Part shown: positions 18,677 through 26,482 of the stretch, piece after piece | How the letters are laid out: the number at the start of each line of letters is the position of its first letter | Position numbering within the stretch: the first letter of the stretch is position 1 | Assembly: GCA_025462735.1 (NCBI GenBank) | Contig: JAOAPC010000020.1 | Span: forward strand, 62,001-126,000 | Direction: 5' to 3' | Length of the DNA: 64,000 bases | DNA from: Acidobacteriaceae bacterium | GTDB taxonomy: Bacteria; Acidobacteriota; Terriglobia; Terriglobales; Acidobacteriaceae | Notes under the pieces: generated by a model | Databases searched by the model: none | Seen by the model: only the letters and a program-made list of their open reading frames with translations | Told to the model about the DNA's origin: nothing | Program-made: the position numbers and the translations under genes

Positions 18677-19366
18677 CTAACGCAAGCTATTTCTCCACGA
18701 TGGGCGGATCAGTTTTCTTCTCTGGCGGCGGCTGCCGGGCAGAATGCGCGGACCGCCTTTGCCCTTGGCCGTCACTTGCGTCCACCCACTGGGCGGGTCG
18801 AAGATCGAAATGTAGCCTCCGCGCGCGAGCTCCAACTCTTTTGCGAGGTGCTGTTTGAAATCCATGCGGTCGGCGCATGTAGGCTCGAACCAGGCAGGTG
18901 TCACAAAATCTGAAACCAGCACGCCGTCGATGAAATATCCGAGATTGTCGGCTTCAACCGCGTCGCACACTTCGAGGGCGTAAATCTTGCTGTCGGTGCC
19001 GACGGCGCACCAGTTAATCCAAGGATCGGCCAGCATCTCAAGCAGTTCGTGGCTCAGGGTCGCGGTCCAGGACGACCCGGTGTCTAGATCAAGCTGGGCA
19101 AAGATCTTCCCTAGCGGCGCGCCCTGGCTGGTTAGCTCGTGATACCCGAGAGCGCCCGCCTGATCGGGATTGTCCATTACCACGATCTGCCACCAACCCT
19201 GAGTGAGGGGTTGGTCTTTCGATAGAAATGAAAGGGTGCAATCCATATCCCAGTAGGCTTGGAACTCGTCAGTCACCTGTTTTTGCAGCGCGGGAAGCAC
19301 GGCCTCCACCTGCGCATCTGACAGGCAAGTGGAGGCATTGGTAATAGCAATAACGGGCAGAGACAT
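18677..19366 (-). CDS. Conserved protein with HExxE (SHELLEMLADP) motif
   Basis: Protein of 229 aa without signal peptide. The central motif ATLSHELLEMLADPWIN resembles a metal-binding HExxE-type zincin helix, followed by 'EVCDAVEADN' and 'SDFVTPAWFEP'. I recognise this arrangement as a recurring uncharacterised family; a metallopeptidase role is suggested by the motif only. The C-terminal 25 residues are basic. ATG 19366 has GGAG 6 nt upstream. The next gene upstream on this strand is the frameshifted lipoprotein at 19409-20001. Confidence 0.65.
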   Translation of the reverse strand: MSLPVIAITNASTCLSDAQVEAVLPALQKQVTDEFQAYWDMDCTLSFLSKDQPLTQGWWQIVVMDNPDQAGALGYHELTSQGAPLGKIFAQLDLDTGSSWTATLSHELLEMLADPWINWCAVGTDSKIYALEVCDAVEADNLGYFIDGVLVSDFVTPAWFEPTCADRMDFKQHLAKELELARGGYISIFDPPSGWTQVTAKGKGGPRILPGSRRQRRKLIRPSWRNSLR

Positions 19367-19408
19367 GAGAGCTCCGAGATTAGAGTTAGTGGTTGGTTGG
19401 CAGTGGGA

Positions 19409-20001
19409 CTAACGCAATATGCCTGCTGCGAAAGCCGCGTCCAATGCTGGACTTCCTGTCGGCGCGCAGACCTGCTGGTTCCATTGTTTCTTCAGGTCAT
19501 TGGCGTGAAGGAGAGAGTGCGTGGGAGCTTTGCGCGAGGTCGCAGCGGAACTTTGCGGCATCAAAGCAGCGAAGCTATTCACGGTTGTGAGAATCAGGTT
19601 CACCGCTGCAGTGATTCGCGCCGATAGCGTGGGATTCGAAACGTGGGCGGACTGAAGCAGGGTCGGCAAGTTCTGATTGAGATCCGCAATCGCATTCTGG
19701 ATCTTTTGAAGCGTGCTGGCGCTTGGATTGGCTTTGTATTCGCCGTAAAGAGTTTGCAATAGGTTCAGGTCCCGGCTGGCTTGCGCCGAGATGTTTTGAA
19801 TGACCGCGATATCTGCAGTGCTGGCCTGCTGGCCTGCTGGCCTGAAGCAACAGCGCTCACCAGCGTGGCGATGTTTAAGGCCATCTGTGTAAGCACGGGC
19901 AGGTCTTGCAAAGCAATGTTGATCCATTGCGCGCTGCATCCGGTGGCGGCGACCGCAATCGCCAGCACCAGAGCAAGGAAGGTTTTGGATTTAGAATTCA
20001 T
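19409..20001 (-). pseudogene. Small lipoprotein gene, frame broken by an 8-bp tandem repeat
   Basis: The N-terminal part from ATG 20001 (GGAG just upstream) encodes a lipoprotein signal with lipobox AVAATGCSA and then 'ATLVSAVASGQQAS'. The frame is then lost. The continuing sequence 'STADIAVIQNISAQ' through 'NLLQTLYGEYKANPS' to the C-terminus lies in another frame of the same strand. The break is at three perfect copies of CTGGCCTG (19821-19844). Removing one 8-bp unit fuses the frames into a continuous protein of about 195 aa. Function unknown; the predicted mature part is helical. It could be inactive, phase-variable or an assembly artefact. Confidence 0.7.
19821..19844. repeat. Tandem 8-bp repeat, three perfect copies
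   Basis: CTGGCCTG occurs three times without interruption inside the lipoprotein gene. The unit length is not a multiple of three, so copy-number change by slippage shifts the frame. Two copies restore the reading frame; three break it. Confidence 0.95.
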
Positions 20002-20017
20002 ATTGCTCCTTTTTGAA

Positions 20018-20110
20018 GGTTTCGATGTTTCAAGGTTTCAAAGTCCCAACGTCACGATGGTTGTGAGACGTTTACACCCGCGAAACTCTGAAACTTCGAA
20101 ACCTTGAAAC
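20018..20110. repeat. Inverted repeat between divergent lipoprotein and FmdE-like genes
   Basis: GTTTCAAGGTTTC at 20027-20039 is matched by its exact reverse complement GAAACCTTGAAAC at 20098-20110. Similar sequence extends each arm imperfectly, so the 90-bp spacer between the two divergent genes can fold into a long hairpin. It is not followed by a T run, so it is more like an intergenic palindromic element than a terminator. Confidence 0.8.
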
Positions 20111-20119
20111 ATGCTTTGA

Positions 20120-20701
20120 ATGAAGTCCCTTGACGACTATCTCCGCGACGCCGAACAAGCACACGGGCATCTGTGCGCCGGGCAGGTGCTGGGCGTACGC
20201 ATGGCAATGCTCGGTCTTCAGGCGCTAGGGATAGACGATCCTCACGGGAAGGACCGCAAGCGCCTGGTTACATTTGTTGAGATTGACCGTTGCGCCACCG
20301 ATGCCGTCGCGGTTGTAACCGGCTGCCGTCTGGGAAAGCGCGCGCTGAAATTCCGCGACTGGGGCAAAGTCGCAGCAACGTTTGTTGACGTGAGCACCGG
20401 CCGCGCAGTTCGTGTAGCCGCCAAGGAATCGTCAAAGTCCCTCGCGCGTCAGATGCATCCTGAGCTCAGTGACAAGAACAAACAGCAGATGCTGGCGTAT
20501 CGAGAAATTGCGGACGACGACTTGTTCACCACGCAATGGGTGAAGGTTGAACTGCCTCCGGAAGAATTCCCCGGATACAAAGGCGAACGTATTGTCTGCG
20601 ACGTGTGCGGCGAAGGGATCAACTTCCGCCGTGAAATCCGCCGCGACGGCAAAGTGCTATGCCGAAGCTGCGCGGGAGAAAGCTACTACGAGCCGATCTA
20701 A
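20120..20701 (+). CDS. FmdE-family protein
   Basis: Protein of 193 aa resembling the FmdE (formylmethanofuran dehydrogenase subunit E) family. The N-terminal motif AHGHLCAGQVLGVRMA supplies the conserved His and Cys of the FmdE domain, followed by 'TFVEIDRCATDAVAVVTGC'. The C-terminus has a zinc-ribbon-like pair CDVCGEGINF and CRSCAGE. Such proteins are widespread outside methanogens and their substrate is unknown, although redox or molybdenum/tungsten enzyme links are suggested for the family. No other fmd genes are nearby. Confidence 0.85.
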   Translation: MKSLDDYLRDAEQAHGHLCAGQVLGVRMAMLGLQALGIDDPHGKDRKRLVTFVEIDRCATDAVAVVTGCRLGKRALKFRDWGKVAATFVDVSTGRAVRVAAKESSKSLARQMHPELSDKNKQQMLAYREIADDDLFTTQWVKVELPPEEFPGYKGERIVCDVCGEGINFRREIRRDGKVLCRSCAGESYYEPI

Positions 20702-20706
20702 TGTTG

Positions 20707-20773
20707 TACGGGCGTCCTAGCTCTACAAGTGGCAAGAATTGGATTTTGGAGGTACGGGCGTCCTCGCCCGTCC
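20707..20773. repeat. Dispersed palindromic element with half-site match to the thrC insertion
   Basis: TACGGGCGTCCT occurs at 20707 and again at 20753, the second as part of TACGGGCGTCCTCGCCCGTC. The stretch 20744-20773 matches the right arm of the element in threonine synthase (40421-40449) at nearly every position. It fills the gap between the convergent FmdE-like and gatA genes. Confidence 0.75.
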
Positions 20774-20782
20774 ACATTGGGA

Positions 20783-22216
20783 CTACGCAGCTTTGTCGTA
20801 CGCATTCGCCACGCGAAGAATCGTGCTCTCAGCGAAGTGCTTGCCAAAAATCTGCATGCCGATTGGCAGCTTTGCTTTCGTCACGCCGACGGGAATTGAA
20901 ATCCCTGGAATGCCGGCCAGATTTGCTGTCACGGTATAAATGTCCGCCAGATACATCGCCAGCGGGTCATCTACTTTTTCGCCCAGCTTGAATGCTGCCG
21001 TAGGAGTCGTAGGCGCAACGATTGCGTCCACTTTCTTGAACGCCTCTTCGAAATCACGAGTCAGCAGCGTGCGCACGCGCTGGGCTTTTAAATAGTATGC
21101 GTCGTAGTATCCCGCGCTTAGTGCATATGTTCCAAGCATAATGCGGCGCTTTACTTCTGCTCCGAAGCCCTGATCGCGAGTGCGGCGATACATGTTCGAA
21201 AGCGACCGAACATCCTTCGCGCGAAATCCGTAACGTACGCCGTCAAAACGGGCCAGGTTCGATGAAGCCTCGGCGGTTGCAACCAGGTAGTAAGCCGGAA
21301 TCGCATACTTCGTATGCGGAAGCGACACTTCGACGATCTCGCATCCAAGCTTCGCCAGCTTCTGAATCGCGGCCTCTATCGAGCTTCGAAGCTCGGCATC
21401 CAGGCCTTCGCCGAAATATTCTTTGGCAACCCCGACCTTCATTCCCTTGACGGGTTTGTCTAGCTCCGCAACGTAGTCTGGAACTGGAAGCTCGGCGGAA
21501 GTTGAATCCATGGGGTCGCGTCCCGCAATGGTGCGCAACATGATCGCGGCGTCCTTCACGGTCTTCGTCAGTGGCCCAATGTGGTCGAGCGATGATGCGA
21601 ACGCGATCAAGCCGTAACGCGATACCCGCCCGTAAGTTGGCTTTAGGCCAACCACACCGCAAAACGATGCCGGTTGCCGGATCGAACCGCCTGTGTCAGA
21701 CCCTAGCGTCGCAACCGCCATGTCCGCCGCGACTGCTGCCGCCGACCCTCCCGAGGATCCGCCGGGAACCCGGCTCAAATCGCGTGGGTTGTGTACCGGC
21801 TTAAACGCGGAGTTCTCATTCGACGACCCCATTGCAAACTCGTCGCAATTGAGTTTTCCAAGAACCACTGCGCCTGCAGCTTCGAGGCGGGCGACTGCGG
21901 TGCAGTCGTAGGGCGGAACAAAGTTGCCGAGTATTTTCGAGCCGGCGGTGGTGCGGACGCCTTTGGTGATCAGAACGTCTTTGATTCCCACTGGCACGCC
22001 AGCAAGCGGCGGCAAGTTGTCGCCTTTGTTTGCCAGCCGGTCAATTTCTGACGCTTTCTCCAGCCCACGCTCTTTCGAAAGAATCAAGTAAGCGCCGATC
22101 TTCGGATCGTCAGATCCGATTTTCGCGTAGAAAGCCTCAGCTAGCGCGAGGGCGCTAGTTCGGCGCTCGGCGACAGCGGCGCGGGCGGAGTCGATGGTGA
22201 GGCCGGTCAGATCCAT
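20783..22216 (-). CDS. gatA: Glutamyl-tRNA(Gln)/aspartyl-tRNA(Asn) amidotransferase subunit A
   Basis: GatA hydrolyses glutamine to supply ammonia for transamidation of misacylated Glu-tRNA(Gln) or Asp-tRNA(Asn). The amidase-signature triad is intact: Lys79 (GIKDVL), cis-Ser154 ([14 protein letters not shown]) and Ser178 ([11 protein letters not shown]). The length of 477 aa is typical. gatC lies 90 bp upstream on the same strand, but gatB is not in the window. The 90-bp gap carries an inverted repeat, which might separate the two genes' expression. Confidence 0.96.
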   Translation of the reverse strand: MDLTGLTIDSARAAVAERRTSALALAEAFYAKIGSDDPKIGAYLILSKERGLEKASEIDRLANKGDNLPPLAGVPVGIKDVLITKGVRTTAGSKILGNFVPPYDCTAVARLEAAGAVVLGKLNCDEFAMGSSNENSAFKPVHNPRDLSRVPGGSSGGSAAAVAADMAVATLGSDTGGSIRQPASFCGVVGLKPTYGRVSRYGLIAFASSLDHIGPLTKTVKDAAIMLRTIAGRDPMDSTSAELPVPDYVAELDKPVKGMKVGVAKEYFGEGLDAELRSSIEAAIQKLAKLGCEIVEVSLPHTKYAIPAYYLVATAEASSNLARFDGVRYGFRAKDVRSLSNMYRRTRDQGFGAEVKRRIMLGTYALSAGYYDAYYLKAQRVRTLLTRDFEEAFKKVDAIVAPTTPTAAFKLGEKVDDPLAMYLADIYTVTANLAGIPGISIPVGVTKAKLPIGMQIFGKHFAESTILRVANAYDKAA

Positions 22217-22220
22217 GTAG

Positions 22221-22309
22221 TTCGTAGTGATTACTTGTCAGTGGTTAGTGCCGAGATGCTAGCGCAGGGTACAAGTCACCAACCACTGGTCACTATTCAC
22301 TGACCACTA
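22221..22309. repeat. Inverted-repeat spacer between gatC and gatA
   Basis: CAGTGGTTAGTG near 22240 is the near-complement of CACCAACCACTG near 22277, followed by further short TCACT/GACCACT repeats. The same kind of low-complexity repeat is common in intergenic DNA of this group, by recollection. It would form a hairpin in the gatCA transcript. Confidence 0.55.
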
Positions 22310-22663
22310 TCTTTCAATAACTTTTGGCACTTTAAAAAAGGCACCGTCCGCCTCGGGAGCATTCGCCAGCGCCACTTCAGTTGGAAACGATTTGCGTAAG
22401 CCTTCCTTCACGTCGTCGCGGCTGGCGTAGGCAAAACGTTCGCTGCCCTTTTTCGATTCGTCCATGCCATACCGGTCCGACACCTGAGCCATTGGCGGAA
22501 CGTCTTTGGTGTCGAGTGCATTCAGCGAATCCACATGTCCGAGAATCGAGTTCAGGTCGCGGACCATGCGGCTGCGCTCGTCCTCACTCAGTTCCAGGTT
22601 CGCAAGGTCGGCAACATAGGCCACGTCTTTTTCGGTGACTTTCATGAAAGTGTCTAGAGGCAC
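22307..22663 (-). CDS. gatC: Glutamyl-tRNA(Gln)/aspartyl-tRNA(Asn) amidotransferase subunit C
   Basis: Small subunit that stabilises the GatCAB complex. The typical opening MKVTEKDVAYVADLANLEL is present, then 'LNSILGHVDSLNALDT' and the C-terminal 'DGAFFKVPKVIE' belt. ATG 22645 gives the standard N-terminus; GTG 22663 would add six residues, and neither has a strong ribosome-binding site. The DUF721 gene ends 15 bp upstream, so co-transcription is likely. Confidence 0.93.
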   Translation of the reverse strand: MPLDTFMKVTEKDVAYVADLANLELSEDERSRMVRDLNSILGHVDSLNALDTKDVPPMAQVSDRYGMDESKKGSERFAYASRDDVKEGLRKSFPTEVALANAPEADGAFFKVPKVIER

Positions 22664-22678
22664 ACCCGCAGAGTAGAA

Positions 22679-22957
22679 CTACTTCCCCGGAGCGAGTACA
22701 AATTCAATTCTGTCAACAGAACTGGCGGAATAGCGATTGATCGCAACCAGGTATCGCGGGGCTAAGTGCTTCAGCTCCGCCCGCCATCCCGCATCGGGCA
22801 CTTCTATCCACAACACACCATTGCGGAAGGTCAGTGCTCGAGTGCGCTCTGCCACCGCCGACCCGCAGGCCAGAGGCCAAGCGAGCAGCGGGCCATCAGC
22901 AGCGCCTCGCAAACTTTTTGCGACGACCTTCTCAAGAGTCGGAGCAATCGGTTCCAC
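22679..22957 (-). CDS. DUF721 (DciA-like) protein
   Basis: Protein of 92 aa matching DUF721. The family region is seen in LLAWPLACGSAVAERTRALTF with 'LWIEVPDAGWRAELKHL' and 'NRYSASSVDRIEFVL'. DciA members act as loaders of the replicative helicase DnaB in bacteria without DnaC. This copy is short and lacks an extended tail, so assignment as the true DciA is tentative. GTG 22957 has GAGG a few bases upstream. It leads into gatC on the same strand. Confidence 0.75.
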   Translation of the reverse strand: MEPIAPTLEKVVAKSLRGAADGPLLAWPLACGSAVAERTRALTFRNGVLWIEVPDAGWRAELKHLAPRYLVAINRYSASSVDRIEFVLAPGK

Positions 22958-23251
22958 GGAACCTCGATTTTAACATTTCAGAATGGGGTGCCAGACGACG
23001 GAAGTGGAGAAGCTGACCCGAATGCGCCGGCTCAGAAATCCTTCTACTTTCAGAATAGCAATTCTGATGGGGTGATTGTGCCACGTTTACGAACTTTATT
23101 TTTGCCGCATTTTGTTTGGCTTATGGCGAATCGGGCCTTCTGGGGGGCTTGACAAAAGTTTTCCACAGATCGCCTCTGGAAGGTTTCAGTCCTGAGGAAT
23201 TACGGTCGGCCGAGATCATCTGCCACTTTTGAAAAAGCGCACGAGAGTGAA
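22958..23251. other. Intergenic region upstream of the DUF721-gatC-gatA unit
   Basis: About 290 bases between two minus-strand genes. It contains an AT-richer stretch near 23040-23110 that could carry a promoter, but no defined hexamer pair, hairpin terminator or RNA gene could be supported. Confidence 0.3.
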
Positions 23252-23689
23252 TTACAAGCGAGCGAACTGCACGACGTCAAAATGGCGCACGAGCAATATC
23301 CATTCAAGGCTCTGATCGAACAACTCGATATCGTCGGAGGCGGGATACCAGAGATCGTGGAAGGAGATACTGAACTCCCCTAGCGCCATCTCGTCTATGT
23401 CGTCGAATTGGTACCAATTGATGTAAATTTGTTCGGCTTCGATTTTCTTTTCATGCAACAATCTCGCCGGGCGAAATGATTCATCACTTGGAATGACGTT
23501 TGGAATAGGGGGCGCACGTTTTTCGATTGAGTTCAGCAACTCTAGGCCGGTAGCGGTAGCAGCGAGCCCCATTTTTTTCGACATCGCAACTCGCAGTGAC
23601 TCACACTCATCCGGTTGCACGTGATGAAACTTCGGTAGGCTGACACCCGGATGTGCAACAATGAAGTTCTTAATTTTGATTTCGTCCAT
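23252..23689 (-). CDS. Hypothetical protein, 145 aa
   Basis: I do not recognise this protein. It is soluble and acidic in its second half, with aromatic-rich segments 'INWYQFDDIDEMALGEFS' and 'FHDLWYPASDDIE'. There is no signal peptide or transmembrane helix. The start is supported by GAGG about 6 nt upstream of ATG 23689. The two downstream-strand neighbours are a tiny basic reading frame and cysS. A role as an immunity-like or regulatory protein cannot be argued from sequence. Confidence 0.6.
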   Translation of the reverse strand: MDEIKIKNFIVAHPGVSLPKFHHVQPDECESLRVAMSKKMGLAATATGLELLNSIEKRAPPIPNVIPSDESFRPARLLHEKKIEAEQIYINWYQFDDIDEMALGEFSISFHDLWYPASDDIELFDQSLEWILLVRHFDVVQFARL

Positions 23690-23715
23690 TCCGTCCTCAA
23701 GCCTCTGGGGGACAG

Positions 23716-23937
23716 CTAGGCCACCGCTGATTCCGCCTGCGCCGCGCTTACCTTGCGTGTAGCCAATAATTGAGATTTGGACCGTGCTCCGTCGGCTTGG
23801 GAGAGTTTAGGATGCCTAGGATCCAACGATATCCCTTCTTCGGCGAACCTCTTTGAGAATTTCCGAATTTTCCGGGTCTCCCTTTGGCTGCGTCTCAACC
23901 TTGTCATGGATCTGCTTAAGTGTCTCTTTGTGCTCAC
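23716..23937 (-). CDS. Possible small basic protein, 73 aa
   Basis: A short open frame between cysS and the 145-aa gene, beginning at GTG 23937. The product is very rich in Arg, Lys and Ser at the N-terminus (RSMTRLRRSQRETRKIRKF). No ribosome-binding site is visible and I know of no family. It may be real and nucleic-acid binding, or a chance frame. Confidence 0.25.
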   Translation of the reverse strand: MSTKRHLSRSMTRLRRSQRETRKIRKFSKRFAEEGISLDPRHPKLSQADGARSKSQLLATRKVSAAQAESAVA

Positions 23938-23946
23938 GTCGACAAA

Positions 23947-25431
23947 TCACTTCCGCCGCCACCGTACCCCTTCTTTGGTCTGCTCGATAAGTATTCCATT
24001 GGCGGTAAGCTCCGCCCGGATTGCATCCGAAGTGGAGAAGTTCTTGGCGGTTCGCGCCGCATTCATCTGCTCGACTTTCTCATTCACCTGGTCATCCGAC
24101 AACGCGTTGGAGCGTAGAGCCTCGTGTAACTCCGGGCTGATGTCTTTCTCCCGGCCCTCAGACTTGGCCCAGTCCGCGATACGCTGCATTTTCGCGATGT
24201 CATCATCGTTAAGCACCGCGAAGATCTCATCAAACTGATCGAGAGTCGAAAGCAGAGGCGACGTATCCGCCTGCTTCATCTCTCCGGCATCGATGGCGGC
24301 ATTGGCGACACGGACCATATCGAAAAGTGCCGCCTGAGCTTGGGCTGTGTTCAGGTCTTCGCTGAGGGCTTCACGCACGCGCGCGGAAGTTTCGTTCGCC
24401 AACGTCATCAGGCTCAGGTTCGATCCGGCGGGGAAATTTGTCGTCTGCAATCGCAAACGGAAATTGCGCAACCGTTCGACGGACGCCGCCGCTTGCTGCA
24501 GCCCGCCGAAAGTGAAATTGAGCTGGTGGCGATACGGGACCGAACTGAGCAGATATCGAATTGAGGAAGGCTTATGGCCTTTTAGCACCAGGTCGCGCAG
24601 GGTATAAAAATTCCCCAAGCTCTTGGACATCTTTTCGCCTTCGACGAGCAGAAAGCGCGCGTGGAACCAGAACCGCACAAAAGGCTTGCCAGTAGCCGAT
24701 TCCGACTGCGCGATCTCATTTTCATGGTGAGGAAAAATCAGGTCCTCGCCTCCGGCGTGAAGATCGAAACTCTCGCCTAACTCCTCCATCGACATCACCG
24801 AACACTCGATGTGCCAGCCCGGGCGTCCACGCCCGATCCTGCTGTCCCACGAAGTCTCGCCTGGTTTGGGGGCCTTCCAAAGCGCGAAATCGCGGGCACT
24901 GTCTTTCTCGTATTCGTCAACATCGACGCGCGCACCGTCTTCCATCCCGGCGAAGTCTTTCTTCGAGAGCTTGCCGTACTCGGGAAATTTTGCGATGCGG
25001 AAATAGTAAGAACCATCATCCGTGCGATAGGCAAATCCCTTTTCCGCGAGGTTCGCGATGAATTCCGCCATCTCAGGAATGTGGTCGGTCGCGTGGACTA
25101 ATTTAGCCTGCTCAATGTTCAGAGCTCCCGCGTCTTCAAGAAAAGCGTCCTCATACTTCGCGGTGAATTGCTTCAGCGGGACGCCTGCTTGCGCCGCGTT
25201 GCGAATGATCTTGTCGTCCACGTCGGTAATATTCATCACGTGGCGCAAGTTATATCCGCTTTGGCGCAGGAAGCGGTGCAGGATGTCGACCGCAATGAAA
25301 GTCCGGAAATTCCCGATGTGCCCGTAGTCATACACTGTCGGTCCGCAGGCATACATGCGGACTTGGTTGTCCACAAGCGGCCGGAACTCCTCAATCTTGC
25401 CAGAAAGAGTATTGAACAGGCGAAAGGCCAT
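23947..25431 (-). CDS. cysS: Cysteinyl-tRNA synthetase
   Basis: Class I aminoacyl-tRNA synthetase of 494 aa that charges tRNA-Cys. The zinc ligand Cys29 is in MYACGPTVYDYGHIGN, which also holds the HIGH-type signature (HIGN, 38-41). GRPGWHIECS and 'LDLHAGGEDLIFPHHENE'-type zinc and Cys-binding segments follow, with FDLHAGGEDL visible. The KMSKS motif is EKMSKSLGNF. The C-terminal anticodon-binding domain is complete. A 29-bp perfect palindrome lies upstream. Confidence 0.97.
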   Translation of the reverse strand: MAFRLFNTLSGKIEEFRPLVDNQVRMYACGPTVYDYGHIGNFRTFIAVDILHRFLRQSGYNLRHVMNITDVDDKIIRNAAQAGVPLKQFTAKYEDAFLEDAGALNIEQAKLVHATDHIPEMAEFIANLAEKGFAYRTDDGSYYFRIAKFPEYGKLSKKDFAGMEDGARVDVDEYEKDSARDFALWKAPKPGETSWDSRIGRGRPGWHIECSVMSMEELGESFDLHAGGEDLIFPHHENEIAQSESATGKPFVRFWFHARFLLVEGEKMSKSLGNFYTLRDLVLKGHKPSSIRYLLSSVPYRHQLNFTFGGLQQAAASVERLRNFRLRLQTTNFPAGSNLSLMTLANETSARVREALSEDLNTAQAQAALFDMVRVANAAIDAGEMKQADTSPLLSTLDQFDEIFAVLNDDDIAKMQRIADWAKSEGREKDISPELHEALRSNALSDDQVNEKVEQMNAARTAKNFSTSDAIRAELTANGILIEQTKEGVRWRRK

Positions 25432-25494
25432 GGTGTGAAAAGAACTTCAATTCTAGGGGCGCGGCGGAAAAAGGGTCAACAGAGGTGAGATTCG

Positions 25495-25523
25495 GAGCAG
25501 TGGGTCAAGTTGACCCACTGCTC
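25495..25523. repeat. Perfect 29-bp palindrome upstream of cysS
   Basis: GAGCAGTGGGTCAA is followed by one G and then by its exact reverse complement, giving two 14-base arms. It sits 64-92 bp upstream of the cysS start and 37 bp past the end of the 94-aa gene. No T run follows on either strand, so a dyad operator or palindromic repeat is as likely as a terminator. Confidence 0.85.
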
Positions 25524-25560
25524 GGGTTTCGTCCGCAGAAAAGCGAGAACTCAACTCAAG

Positions 25561-25845
25561 TTACGCTTCTCGCGCTTCATTCCAGATATATAAGAATTTG
25601 GCGTCGGTCGCAGTCGCAATCGGGCGTCCCGCTTTTCGGGTTGCGCGGTTCAAGGCTGAGCGAACGTTTTCCTTGCCGTCCTCCAGATCCGCCAACGGAA
25701 TTTTCAGTGCAATGCCTGCCTGCACTTGATCGAGGTCGGAGAGAATCTTAGTGACCAATCCCTTGTGCTTTCCATTTCGCCCCTGCGGAACATCAGTTTG
25801 CAACGTGGTCTTGAAGTTCATCGAGGTCTTCTTTTGCGAACCCAT
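25561..25845 (-). CDS. Conserved hypothetical protein, 94 aa
   Basis: Small soluble protein with the recognisable stretches TDVPQGRNGKHKGLVTKIL, 'GIALKIPLADLEDGKENVR' and 'ALNRATRKAGRPIATATD'. I recall near-identical small proteins in other Acidobacteria, but no function is known. The lysine- and arginine-rich segments are compatible with nucleic-acid binding. ATG 25845 has a strong GGGAGGG upstream; the internal ATG at codon 9 is an alternative. It is divergent from two other small conserved genes. Confidence 0.75.
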   Translation of the reverse strand: MGSQKKTSMNFKTTLQTDVPQGRNGKHKGLVTKILSDLDQVQAGIALKIPLADLEDGKENVRSALNRATRKAGRPIATATDAKFLYIWNEAREA

Positions 25846-26095
25846 GTACCCTCCCTCAGTGAGTATCGATGCGTTAAGCTAACGTTACACTAATTACATT
25901 TAACTCTCAAGTAAAAAATAACTGACCTTATACCGCGAGCGGTTAAGCGGAGGATGTTCTCTGCAACGCGGCAACAAATCTCTTAAATTGAGCCACTTGC
26001 GCGGGACTAAAGAAATGGTCGATTTATAAAAGATTCCACCCGTATCAATTGCGCCCTGCTAGTGTTTAGAAGGATGAAGGGAGCAGGTTGCAATC
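25846..26095. promoter_or_regulatory. AT-rich divergent promoter region
   Basis: A 250-base spacer separates the 94-aa gene (minus) from two tiny plus-strand genes. The segment 25870-25940 is markedly AT-rich compared with the rest of the window and includes TATA-type stretches, so promoters for both directions are likely here. Exact hexamers were not assigned. Confidence 0.35.
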
Positions 26096-26275
26096 ATGCG
26101 CAAAGTAAAAACCCATTTCGAGCAGATCCCGATTGAAATAGTGAAGAAGATCGCTGAAGAAGAAGAGTCGGACGAGCGGGAAATTAAAAGTCCGAACGTG
26201 GTTGTTGAAACGCCGGCGACCAAGACCGAGCCCTACAGCGTAAGCAGTGTCATGTATTGCAGGAATCGAGCCTGA
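26096..26275 (+). CDS. Small conserved protein, 59 aa
   Basis: Encodes MRKVKTHFEQIPIEIVKKIA followed by an acidic run EEEESDEREIK and ends RNRA before TGA. The opening resembles short acidobacterial proteins that I recall as MRKVKTHFEQ(V/I)P types; no function is assigned. The length and charge pattern (basic start, acidic middle) could suit a protein-binding or small regulatory role. A GGAG lies upstream at slightly long spacing. It is 44 bp before the next tiny gene, so the two may be co-transcribed. Confidence 0.6.
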   Translation: MRKVKTHFEQIPIEIVKKIAEEEESDEREIKSPNVVVETPATKTEPYSVSSVMYCRNRA

Positions 26276-26319
26276 ATCCGGAAAACGTAAGTGCGAAGTG
26301 AACTCCGGAGTAGCCACAA

Positions 26320-26466
26320 ATGAATGACAGACCGCAAGATCAGGATTGGCGCATCCTAGCCGAACAAGCCGCCGAAGAGAAAGATCCCACGAAACTGATG
26401 GAGATCATCAGGGCTTTGACCCAGGCTCTCGACGAACAGGAAGAGCGGAAGCGGCAAACGGCGTAA
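26320..26466 (+). CDS. Small conserved protein, 48 aa
   Basis: Encodes MNDRPQDQDWRILAEQAAEE followed by KDPTKLMEIIRALTQALDEQ and a basic tail. It is entirely helical by composition. Similar peptides with the pattern DWR.L.EQA..E.D..KL are familiar from Acidobacteria, often unannotated. CCGGAG precedes the ATG by about 10 nt. It ends 16 bp before the convergent PgsA-like gene. Function unknown. Confidence 0.6.
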   Translation: MNDRPQDQDWRILAEQAAEEKDPTKLMEIIRALTQALDEQEERKRQTA

Positions 26467-26482
26467 AGCAGAGGTATTCTCC

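Noticed and set aside
24820-24845. A CGGGCGTCCACGCCCG palindrome in cysS, similar to the dispersed element
   Set aside because: It encodes the conserved GRPGWHIECS segment of cysteinyl-tRNA synthetase, so the pattern follows from the protein sequence.
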